The notes under the pieces are model-generated. The model ran no database searches. It had not been told where the DNA came from and worked only from the letters and a program-made list of their open reading frames with translations. Positions 1-7,800 of a DNA stretch of 29,845 nucleotides are shown in pieces; position 1 is the first letter of the stretch, and each line of letters begins with the position of its first letter. Source of the DNA: JAXGPP01 sp964436865. GTDB lineage: Bacteria; Planctomycetota; Planctomycetia; Pirellulales; Thermoguttaceae. Location: the NCBI GenBank assembly GCA_964436865.1, contig CAYTFK010000047.1, forward strand, positions 1 through 29,845, in the 5' to 3' direction. Made by a program: the position numbers and the translations under genes.

Positions 1-176
1 TGAGACCACGCTGCGGCGCCGGGGCCGGCCGCGAAAATCGACGGGAAGGCCATAACAAGGGCACAAAAAGGTTCGCTGACACCGTTTCGTTCTCGGAAAA
101 GGGCAGCTGAACTGAAGCTCATTGAGGGAACTGTTTCCAGGACATCCTTCTTTCTAACGCGAAAGGTGCCTGAAGA

Positions 177-1277
177 ATGCAAAGGTCTAGCCATCGTTGC
201 GGTCTCCTCGTGGCACTCGTCATTCTCGCGCCGTCGTTTTCGGACGCTCGGGCCGAGGACGCAGTCAAAATCGTCGGCTATCTGTCCGGCGGCAATTTTC
301 GAAAGCTGGACGACATTGAGTTGAGCAAGCTGACGCACCTGAACCTGGCTTTTGCCAACCCGAATCGAGAAGGTCGTCTGGTGTTCGGCCGAAACGTCGA
401 TGTCAAGCCGGTCGTGGCCCGTGGGCATGAGGCAGGGCTGAAGGTCTACGTATCGCTGGCCGGAGGCGGCAGACCCGATAAGGCGGTGTGGAAAGAAGTA
501 TTGCAGCCAGCCAACCGAGCGAACTTCATCAAGAACATTCTGGTATTTGTGGAACAAAACAACCTGGACGGAGTGGATGTCGATATCGAATGGAATCTGT
601 TACCGACGCTCGGCGAGTTGTACACGCCGTTTGTGATCGAACTGAAAGAAGCGCTGCATGCGAGGGGCTGGGGCATTACTGCCGCCCTCGGGGCTACGGG
701 CCTGCATGAAGCCGTCAGTCAGGAATCTCTCGAAGCGTATGATTTCATTAACGTGATGGCGTACGACAAGACGGGAGTATGGAGGCCGCAGGACGCAGGG
801 CCGCACTCTCCGTACTCATATGCCGAGGACGCCATTCGATATTGGACGGAGGAAAGGCGTATAGCTCCCGAGCGGATCGTGCTTGGCGTGCCGTTCTATG
901 GATATGATTTCACTGCGCCGGCGAGGTATGTTTCCTATCGAGAGATCGTGGAGGCAGATCCGTCGTGCGCTTATCAAGACGTGGTCGAGTCAAAGTACTA
1001 CAATGGGATTCCGACCATTGTGAAGAAGACCGAACTGGCGAAGAAGAAGGTGGGCGGCGTGATGATATGGGAGATTTCCTACGACGCGCCGGGTGAACTG
1101 TCGCTCCTGAGAGCCGTCCACCAGACGGTGATGGCTGGTGACTGCGAGGTAAAGACCTTCTACAGGGATGAGGACGGAGACGGAATTGGGGATCCGAACA
1201 GACCTTTCCAGGCATGCGAAGCTCCCAAGGGCTACGTTGAGAAGAAGCATGACTGGCCGAGCGCGACGGCACGCTGA
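177..1277 (+). CDS. Secreted glycoside hydrolase family 18 (chitinase-like) protein
   Basis: GH18 enzymes hydrolyse beta-1,4-linked N-acetylglucosamine polymers through substrate-assisted catalysis. The 366-residue product begins with a signal peptide (hydrophobic residues about 9-22, likely cut after ARA near residue 26). The GH18 signature DGVDVDIEW lies at residues 131-139 and keeps all acidic residues of DxxDxDxE (D131, D134, D136, E138). The preceding SLAGGG segment (about 93-98), MAYD (about 193-196) and GGVMIWEIS (about 292-300) match the usual barrel strands. The catalytic domain is short and has no carbohydrate-binding module. Residues about 327-353 instead resemble one repeat of the DxDGDGxGDP / CEAPxGYV type found in MopE-like and thrombospondin type 3-like tails, and the protein stops soon after. 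The export and the intact motif suggest an active periplasmic or extracellular glycosidase. The substrate is inferred only from the family. No strong Shine-Dalgarno was found before the ATG. Confidence 0.9.
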   Translation: MQRSSHRCGLLVALVILAPSFSDARAEDAVKIVGYLSGGNFRKLDDIELSKLTHLNLAFANPNREGRLVFGRNVDVKPVVARGHEAGLKVYVSLAGGGRPDKAVWKEVLQPANRANFIKNILVFVEQNNLDGVDVDIEWNLLPTLGELYTPFVIELKEALHARGWGITAALGATGLHEAVSQESLEAYDFINVMAYDKTGVWRPQDAGPHSPYSYAEDAIRYWTEERRIAPERIVLGVPFYGYDFTAPARYVSYREIVEADPSCAYQDVVESKYYNGIPTIVKKTELAKKKVGGVMIWEISYDAPGELSLLRAVHQTVMAGDCEVKTFYRDEDGDGIGDPNRPFQACEAPKGYVEKKHDWPSATAR

Positions 1278-1345
1278 GCACGCGTCAACCGCCGAGGCCG
1301 AGATCGAAAGAAGAGGCGTGACTGCCGTTTACGGATAATGACCCT

Positions 1346-2485
1346 ATGAACCGGCGAAGTTTTCTCAGCCTCATTCCCGCTGTGGTGGCATCCGGCGCTT
1401 CTGCGTATGCTTTGGCTGGCGACCGGCCGGGTTTCTTTCGCGTCGGTCAACGCCGGGGCCGCTGGTGGTTCATCGCCCCGCATGGCGACGCGTTCTTCTC
1501 CCTTGCGTTGAACCACATCGACCCGTCACCGCTGCGCTATGCGTCGAACGGCGACCTCTGGCAGCGCAAATACGGCAACTCGATGGAACGCTGGCTGAAG
1601 GAAGCCGTCGCGCCCGATCTTCGCGAATGGGGCTTCAACTCGGTCGGCTGGACCCAAGAGGTTGTCACGCGCGGGCTGACGAATCACCGCCATTCGCGGG
1701 CGTTCACGTTCGAAGAATACCAGTGGCTGGGCCTGCCCTATTGCCATCAGCTTCCGTTTGCCGACTTCCACCAATGGGACGCCGAGGTGCGGCACGCGGA
1801 CTTTTCAAGGCCGGAGTGGGCCGAGTGGTGCGACTACGTCGCCCGCGAGCATTGTGCGCGGATGAAAGACGATCCGAAGCTGATCGGGTATTTCTACCTC
1901 GACTGCCCGACGTGGATTCACACGCGCCCCGAAAATGAGTGGAAGGGGCCGGTCTTTGACCCCGAGCGGCTCACGACGGAAGCGGGCCGCCGCGAACTCC
2001 ACGCGCTGGCCACTGCCTATTACCGGACAGCGCATGAGGCCATCCGCCGCTACGACAAAGAGCACTTGATTCTCGGGGATCGCTACGAGGCGAGCAGGCC
2101 GATCGCCGACGAAGTGATCGAGGCTGCGAAGCCCTTCGTTGACGTGCTAAGTTTTCAGCATTTCGCGACGGCCGAGAAGGTCGCCGAGAACCTCCGCGAG
2201 TGGCACCGCAAGACAGGCAAACCAGTGCTGCTGGCCGATCACGCCGCGAGCATCAAGGGGCCCGATGGCAGCCTGCGCCATGACGGCCAAGGATACGCTG
2301 AGACACTGCAACGGCTGCGCGAAGTCGACGGCTGCGTCGGCTATCACCTGTGCGGAGCCTACCTGCGGAATGAATGCCGGAAACGGGGCCTGCGCGACGC
2401 AGCGGAAAATCCCGACGGAGGAGCGTTGGCGGCCATCCGAGAGGCGAACCGAGCGGCGGCCGAATGGATGCGGCAGACGACGTGA
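1346..2485 (+). CDS. Exported TIM-barrel glycoside-hydrolase-like protein (agarase/GH-A-like)
   Basis: The 379-residue product starts NRRSFLSL, a twin-arginine-like export signal followed by an Ala-rich hydrophobic stretch to about residue 25. The body resembles agarase/beta-galactosidase-like proteins of glycoside hydrolase clan A: a WWFIAPHGDAFFSLALNHID opening (about 40-59), WGFNSVGW (95-102), DDPKLIGYFYLDCPTW (175-190), HLILGDRYEA (240-249) and GKPVLLADHA (291-300). In agarases the segments around 186-187 and 297-299 would carry the acid/base and nucleophile glutamates. Here they read LDCPTW and LADHA, with no Glu. It may therefore be a divergent enzyme or a binding protein. The gene lies 68 nt after the GH18 gene in the same direction, so co-expression is possible. 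The family placement rests on recognition of these blocks, not on a search. Confidence 0.75.
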   Translation: MNRRSFLSLIPAVVASGASAYALAGDRPGFFRVGQRRGRWWFIAPHGDAFFSLALNHIDPSPLRYASNGDLWQRKYGNSMERWLKEAVAPDLREWGFNSVGWTQEVVTRGLTNHRHSRAFTFEEYQWLGLPYCHQLPFADFHQWDAEVRHADFSRPEWAEWCDYVAREHCARMKDDPKLIGYFYLDCPTWIHTRPENEWKGPVFDPERLTTEAGRRELHALATAYYRTAHEAIRRYDKEHLILGDRYEASRPIADEVIEAAKPFVDVLSFQHFATAEKVAENLREWHRKTGKPVLLADHAASIKGPDGSLRHDGQGYAETLQRLREVDGCVGYHLCGAYLRNECRKRGLRDAAENPDGGALAAIREANRAAAEWMRQTT

Positions 2486-2631
2486 ACGGGGCTCAAGTGG
2501 GAGATTGAAGAGGAGTGGTGGCTTGGCTCTCTGCGCCGGCTCAGTGCGGCAGGCAATATCGCCGGTTGAGAAATGATCTGCATTTCGTCTTGTCCAGGTT
2601 GAGGCCCGCTGCTTGAGGCCCGCTTCTATGA

Positions 2632-2792
2632 GGCCGGCTGAAGCCGGGACTACGAACAAGGGCATGGCCGGCTGAAGCCGGGACTACGAACAAGGGTTGG
2701 GCCGGCTGAAGCCGGGACTACGAACGAGGGCATGGCCGGCTGAAGGCGGGACTGCGAACAAGGGCTGGGCCGTATGAGCGGCGGGAGTAGGA
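2632..2792 (+). repeat. Array of 34-bp hairpin-containing tandem repeats (four copies plus a decayed fifth)
   Basis: Copies begin at 2632, 2666, 2700 and 2734, an exact 34-bp period. A decayed fifth copy starts near 2768, and degenerate related sequence precedes the first copy (about 2611-2631). Each unit has the core CCGGC-TGAA-GCCGG, a 5-bp stem with a tetraloop, followed by GGACTACGAAC and an AAGGG-type linker. Copy 4 carries changes in one stem arm (GGCGG) and in the tail (ACTGCGAAC). The same unit recurs at 4436-4629. The form is REP/BIME-like; no RAYT transposase gene is present in the window. Confidence 0.9.
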
Positions 2793-2808
2793 AGGAAAAA
2801 AAAGGGGC

Positions 2809-2836
2809 TTGACGGGAATGGGCGATGTGGTAGTCT
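2809..2836 (+). promoter_or_regulatory. Sigma70-like promoter with no clear downstream gene
   Basis: TTGACG (2809-2814), a 16-nt spacer and TAGTCT (2831-2836) form a reasonable housekeeping promoter. The dyad TGAGAATGAGTCTC (2848-2861) follows where transcription would start and resembles a Fur/DtxR-type operator. Downstream there is only a 29-codon frame (2847-2936) of doubtful reality, so the target is either lost or an RNA. Confidence 0.4.
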
Positions 2837-3200
2837 GGAGCTTGCGATGAGAATGAGTCTCGATATCACTCGCTTCGCTTCGCGTTATCGCCGGGGCTCG
2901 ATCGACGGGTACGTGGATGGCCTGAAGACGAAGTGACGAAGGCGGAGTTGGGGGCCCCCGGATCCGCCAGCAAACAGATTCTGCCCGACAGCCAGCGCCG
3001 GCTTCCTTCTCGAGAAGCCGGGCGAGCCATCCAGCTCTCAATTCGCGTGGGCGGCAGTTGCCGCGTCCGCGTGTCCACACGCACCCGCCGTGGCCCGGCT
3101 CGGGAAACGCGCGTCGGGACCGGCCGCAGGGCTAGCCGCGATGCCGGCGACGACGCGCCGCGCTTGCGATTCCCACGCGATCAATAAAGGACGAAGTTTG

Positions 3201-3212
3201 GGTCACGTGACC
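3201..3212. promoter_or_regulatory. Perfect 12-bp palindrome GGTCACGTGACC
   Basis: GGTCACGTGACC is fully self-complementary and lies about 70 nt before the DUF1559 start codon. It could be an operator for a dimeric regulator. It is short enough to arise by chance in this GC-rich DNA, and no regulator gene is adjacent. Confidence 0.3.
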
Positions 3213-3283
3213 AACAAGCTCATCCTACAGAAATGACGTTCTGTTCTCTACTACAACCACAGACTCCTTGCGGAGATCGCACG

Positions 3284-4270
3284 ATGATAAAGGATCGGCC
3301 AAGAGCTGCGTTTACCCTGGTAGAACTGCTTGTCGTGATCGCGATTATCGGGATCCTGATCGGATTGCTACTGCCCGCCGTCCAAGCGGCGCGTGAAGCG
3401 GCCCGCCGGATGTCGTGCTCGAACAACCTGAAGCAGATCGGGCTAGCGCTGCACAACTACCACGACACATACAAGCGATTTCCGCCGTCGGCCACAATCA
3501 CGTTGGGCACAACCCACGACTCGTGGTCGGCACCGGCGCGATTGCTCCCGTTCATCGAGCAGGCGAATCTCGAAGATCTCATCGATTGGAGGCTTGCCTA
3601 CTCGGCGCAGCCGGCGGTCACCCGGACCCGGGTACCTACGTACCTGTGCCCGTCGGAGATCAACGATCGCGAGCGTCCGGACGGCGCTTTGACCCACTAC
3701 CCGATCAACTACGGCATCAACATGGGCACCTGGTTCGTCTACGACCCGACGACGGGGCGCGGAGGGGACGGCCTGGCGTATCCAAACGGTCTGGTGAGCA
3801 TGGCAAGCGTCACCGATGGAACGAGCAACACGCTCGCGTTTGCCGAAGTGAAGGGATGGAATCCGTACCTGCGCGACGGCGGCAACCCGGCGGCCGCCGG
3901 CGCAGCCATTCCGACAGACCCCGCCGCCGTGGCGTCATTCGGAGGATCCTTCAAGGAAAACTCCGGTCACACCGAGTGGGTGGACGGGCGCGTGCACCAG
4001 AGCGGTTTTACCGGAACCTTTCCTCCCAACACGATCGTTCCTTACGTCAGCGCCGGCCAGACCTACGACATCGACTTCACCTCTTCACGAGAAGGAAAGA
4101 CCCTGACCGGGCTGACCTACAGTGTTGTCACGTCGCGAAGCTATCATCCGGGCGGCGCCGAGGTGCTCTTGACCGACGGGTCGGTTCGGCTGGTGAGCGA
4201 GACCGTGGAACTCGGCGTATGGCGATCGCTGACCACCCGGGCCGGAAGGGAAGTGGTTGGAGAGTATTGA
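3284..4270 (+). CDS. DUF1559 family pseudopilin-like protein
   Basis: This is the typical planctomycete DUF1559 protein, 328 residues. The N-terminus holds a type IV prepilin motif, FTLVELLVVIAIIGILIG (residues 10-27), preceded by Ala rather than the usual Gly. PAVQAAREAARR follows, then the DUF1559 block CSNNLKQIGLALHNYHD (about 45-61) and FPPS. The C-terminus carries the usual SRSYHPGGAEVLLTDGSVR (about 286-304). Such proteins are thought to be processed by a prepilin peptidase and displayed at the envelope; the exact role is unknown and genomes carry many paralogues. I chose the ATG at 3284 because the prepilin leader then has normal length and CGGAGA lies upstream; an in-frame ATG at 3233 would add 17 unlikely residues. 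Hairpin-repeat arrays flank the gene on both sides. Confidence 0.95.
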   Translation: MIKDRPRAAFTLVELLVVIAIIGILIGLLLPAVQAAREAARRMSCSNNLKQIGLALHNYHDTYKRFPPSATITLGTTHDSWSAPARLLPFIEQANLEDLIDWRLAYSAQPAVTRTRVPTYLCPSEINDRERPDGALTHYPINYGINMGTWFVYDPTTGRGGDGLAYPNGLVSMASVTDGTSNTLAFAEVKGWNPYLRDGGNPAAAGAAIPTDPAAVASFGGSFKENSGHTEWVDGRVHQSGFTGTFPPNTIVPYVSAGQTYDIDFTSSREGKTLTGLTYSVVTSRSYHPGGAEVLLTDGSVRLVSETVELGVWRSLTTRAGREVVGEY

Positions 4271-4302
4271 TGATGGCGGGCAGGTAGGCTCGCAAAACTC
4301 GC

Positions 4303-4354
4303 TGTGGTGCAGGATCCTGGCTGCATTTCGGGCAGGCGGGACGCCTGCACCACA
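4303..4354. repeat. Nested inverted repeat ending in TGTGGTGCAGG / CCTGCACCACA
   Basis: The 11-bp arms at 4303-4313 and 4344-4354 are perfect complements. Inside the right half sits a second stem, GCAGGC-GGGAC-GCCTGC (4332-4348). It lies just after the DUF1559 stop codon, so it could fold in the mRNA and act as a terminator or 3'-end protector, although no T-run follows. The sequence recalls dispersed intergenic repeats I associate with planctomycete genomes, which I cannot check here. Confidence 0.6.
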
Positions 4355-4435
4355 AGACGGGTCAAAGGGGCATGTTCACGGCCGTGGCCGTGAGACATAG
4401 CACCTGGGGTTGAATTCTCACCGGGAGGATCGGCC

Positions 4436-4629
4436 GGCCGGCTGAAGCCGGGACTACGAACGTGGAGGCCGGCTGAAGCCGGGACTACGAACAAGGGCAT
4501 GGACGGCTGAAGCCGGGACTACGAACGTGGATTCCGCCTAAAGGCGGGACTACGAACAAGGGCATGGCCGGCTGAAGCCGGGACTACGAACGTGGATTCC
4601 GGCTGAAGCGGGGACTACGAACGGGTTGG
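4436..4629 (+). repeat. Second hairpin-repeat array with alternating 31/34-bp units
   Basis: Six copies of the same unit as in the 2632 array begin at 4436, 4467, 4501, 4532, 4566 and 4597. Spacing alternates 31, 34, 31, 34, 31 because the linker alternates between CGTGGA and CAAGGGCAT. The array is thus built from a ~65-bp dimer. Copy 4 (4532) has the stem CCGCC-TAAA-GGCGG, where both arms changed and pairing is preserved. Copies 3 and 6 each have one stem mismatch. Orientation is the same as in the first array. Confidence 0.9.
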
Positions 4630-4699
4630 AACGGGCTGGCGAGACGTAAAGGGCGACGGAGAAACGAGTTCTGTTCTGGAGGGGGCGGGCCAAATCGCC

Positions 4700-4728
4700 T
4701 TGATCCGGCGGGCGGGGACTCCTATAAT
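4700..4728 (+). promoter_or_regulatory. Strong sigma70 promoter of lptD
   Basis: TTGATC (4700-4705), a 17-nt spacer and a perfect TATAAT (4723-4728). Transcription would begin near 4735 and give a ~70-nt leader. That leader can form a GGGGA/TCCCC stem (4740-4754) or a longer CCCGTAA/TTACGGG stem (4753-4759 with 4779-4785). Confidence 0.8.
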
Positions 4729-4804
4729 CCGGCCCGCTTGGGGAAGGATCCCCCCGTAACGGCTTGTACCGCTTTGTTTTACGGGTTGCCCGGCCGCCGG
4801 TCGC

Positions 4805-7800
4805 ATGACCGCCGCCCGGGTGCGCACGGATGCCAGTCCGCTGAATCGATACACCAGTCAGCCACCGGCCGACGCTCGGCCCGCAGCCTCGACACTGCGC
4901 GCTGGCTCAAGGTCCGCGCCCGCAGTCGCGGTATCTCTGCTCATCGTGGCAGTGTTGGCGGGAGCCGCGCCAGACGCGCGGGCCCAGATCCAACTGCCGC
5001 GGTCGGACTCGACACAGCCGATCCGCATCACAGCGGAAACGGCCAGCCGGTGGACGGAAGGGGTGTATGAAGTCTGGGTTCTCAGCGGCAACTGCTCGAT
5101 CGAGCAGGGGGCTGACATGGCGCGCGGCCAGTCGGCCGCGCTGTGGATCGAGCGGACCCAATCGACGGATCAACGGCCCAGCAAGGTGATCGCGTATCTG
5201 GAAGGGGACGTGGCGGTGAACGTCGCGCGGGGCGACGCGCCGACAAGGCTCACCGACCGGACGTGGTTGGGGCGATTCGAGACGGCTGGCGAGGTCGCCG
5301 TGGAGGTTCCGCAGGTCGGCGGGCCTCCGGCCGATGTGCCGCCGATCTACCAGCGCGGCATGGCGCGGCGCCAGCCGGTACTGGACAATGCGATTCGCCG
5401 CACCCAGTTCAATGATTTCTCAGCTCCGGCCGCGCAACCGCTACCCGACGGGGCGAGGCGAATCCGGGTCTACGGGCGGAGCAGCGTGCCGCCGCAGCTT
5501 TCGTGGGACCACGACCTGCGGACGAACCAGTGGATCGGGATTGTCACGGGCGGCGTCAATATCGTCATTGAAGGGCTGGGCGGCACGGAGCTTATGACGC
5601 TGGGGGTGTCGTCGATCGACGTCGACGCCGATCGGCTGGTGATCTGGACGAGCGGGCTCGATGAGCCCGACGTGTTCGGCGAGCGGCTCCAGTCGGCCAA
5701 CGTGCCGCTGGAGATCTACATGGAAGGCAATATCGTCTTTCGCGAGGGGGAGCGGACGATCTACGCCAACCGGATGTACTACGACGCCGGCAACCGCATC
5801 GGCACCGTGCTCGACGCCGAGCTGCTCACGCCGGCGCCGTCGTTCGAGGGGCTATTGCGGATGCGGGCGGCGACGCTGCAGCAGACCGGCGAGGGGCGGT
5901 TCTTCGCCGAAGACGCGTTTATTACCTCCAGCCGGCTGGGATTTCCCAGCTACCGGGTGCAGTCGAATTCGGTCTTCTTTGAAGACACCGAGCGGCCGGT
6001 GATCGATCCGGCGACCGGCGGTCCGCTCGTGGATGCCGAGGGTGACGCGGCGGTGGATCATGACCGCATGGCGGTGGCCCGGAACAATTTCCTGTACCTC
6101 GGCGACCTGCCGATCCTCTATTGGCCGGTGCTGGCGACGAATCTCGACGATCCGTCGTTCTACATCCGCCGCGTGCGTTTCAAGAACGACAGCATCTTCG
6201 GCACCCAGGCGCTCATCGATTTCGACGCCTACGAGCTCTTGGGCGTCCGCAACCGGCCCGAGGGGACGGATTGGGATTTCAGCCTCGACTACATGAGCAA
6301 GCGCGGGCTAGGGCACGGCACCACGTACACCTACAATCGCGACGACTTCCTCGGCCTGCCGGGCCCGGCGGTGGGCCTGTTCGACTACTGGGGCATCTAC
6401 GACAACGGCCTCGACCGGATCGGCGACTACCCGGAGTTCGAGCCGCTCAAGGACTATCGCTACCGGCTGTTCTGGCAGCACCGCCAGCTCCTGCCGGGCG
6501 ATTACCAGCTCTCGGCCTCGCTCCACTGGCTGAGCGACCGCTATCTGCTCGAGCAGTACTTCGAGCGGGAGTGGGACGAGCTGAGCGACCTGACGAACAG
6601 CCTCGAGCTCAAGAAGATCCTCGGCAACGCCTCGTGGAGCCTGTACGGCGAGGCGCAACTGAACCGGGAGTTCACCGACACTTCCTGGCTGCGGCTGGAC
6701 CAAGCCTGGCTCGGTCAGGATGTGGCGGATGCATTCACCTGGTACGAGTTTGCCAGCGTGGGTTACGGCCAGCTTCGGGCGGGCGAGCCACCGGGCACGC
6801 CGGTCCCTTACGCGTATGATCCATGGGAACTGGGGACCGATGGACTACCGCTCGACATCGAGGGGGAGCGGCTTCTTACCCGGCAAGAGCTCGACTACCC
6901 CTTCCAGCTTGGCGTGGTGAAAGTGGTGCCCTACGCGCTGGGCGAGTTGGGGCACTGGGGCGAGCTGCGTGATTACGAGAGCGAGCAGCGGGCGTACGGG
7001 CAGGCAGGCATCCGGGCGAGCCTGCCGATATGGCGGGTCGATCCTTCGGTGTCGAGCGTGCTCTGGAACCTGAATGGGATCGCGCACAAGGTGGTGTTCG
7101 ACGCCGAGCTGTCGGTGAGCGGAACGAACGTCGACCCGGAGGAGATGCCGCTCTGGGATCCGCTGGACGACAACCCGATCGAGGAGTTCCGCCATCGGTT
7201 CATCGACGAGGTGTACGGCGGATTCCTGCCGGAGAGGTTCGACCCGCGGTTCTACGCGATCCGCTATGGGATGGGGAGTTGGGTGACGGCTCCGAGCCAC
7301 GAAGTGGCCGGCGATCTGGTAGCGCTGCGGATGGGGATGCGGCATCGCTGGCAAACGAAGCGGGGCCGCCCGGGCGAGCAGCGAATCGTCGACTGGATCA
7401 CGCTGGACACGGAGACGGTGATCTTCCCGAAAGACGAGCAGAATTTCGGCGCGCTGTTCGGTCTGACCGACTACGACTTCAAGTGGCACGTGGGCGACCG
7501 GCTGACGCTGGCCTCGTCGGGCATTTTCGACTTTTTCGACGAGGGGCAACGGGTATTCAACGTCGGCGGCTTCCTGCACCGGCCGCCGCGCGGCAGCCTG
7601 TATCTCGGCATCCGGGTGCTTGACGGTCCGGTCTCGAGCACGGTGCTCAACGCGTCGTTCAGCTACCGGCTGAGCCCGAAATGGATTTCGACTTTCGGCA
7701 CTTCATTCGATCTGGGCGACAACCGCAACATCGGCCAGAGCCTGTCGGTGACGCGGATCGGCGAATCGTTCCTGGTGAGCGCCGGCGTGGTGGTGGACGC

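Larger units (their letters stand above)
2486..3283. other. Long intergenic region with repeat array, orphan promoter and palindrome
   Basis: No convincing gene is present in these ~800 bases. They contain the 34-bp repeat array (about 2632-2792), a sigma70-like promoter with a Fur-box-like dyad (2809-2862) and a perfect 12-bp palindrome (3201-3212) before the DUF1559 gene. A 29-codon ATG frame at 2847-2936 and an Arg-rich 84-codon frame at 2933-3187 have no recognisable protein features. Confidence 0.6.
4271..4804. other. Intergenic region with two repeat types and the lptD promoter
   Basis: These ~530 bases hold no gene. In order they contain a nested inverted repeat (4303-4354), the second hairpin-repeat array (4436-4629), a strong promoter (4700-4728) and the structured lptD leader. 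Positions 4355-4435 show nothing recognisable. Confidence 0.7.

Noticed and set aside
2933..3187. 84-codon plus-strand frame in the intergenic region
   Set aside because: Arg-rich low-information composition, no ribosome site and no recognisable motif.
2632..4629. CRISPR-like regular repeats
   Set aside because: The spacing sequences are themselves repeated linkers rather than unique spacers, unit length is 31-34 bp including linker, and no cas gene is present.
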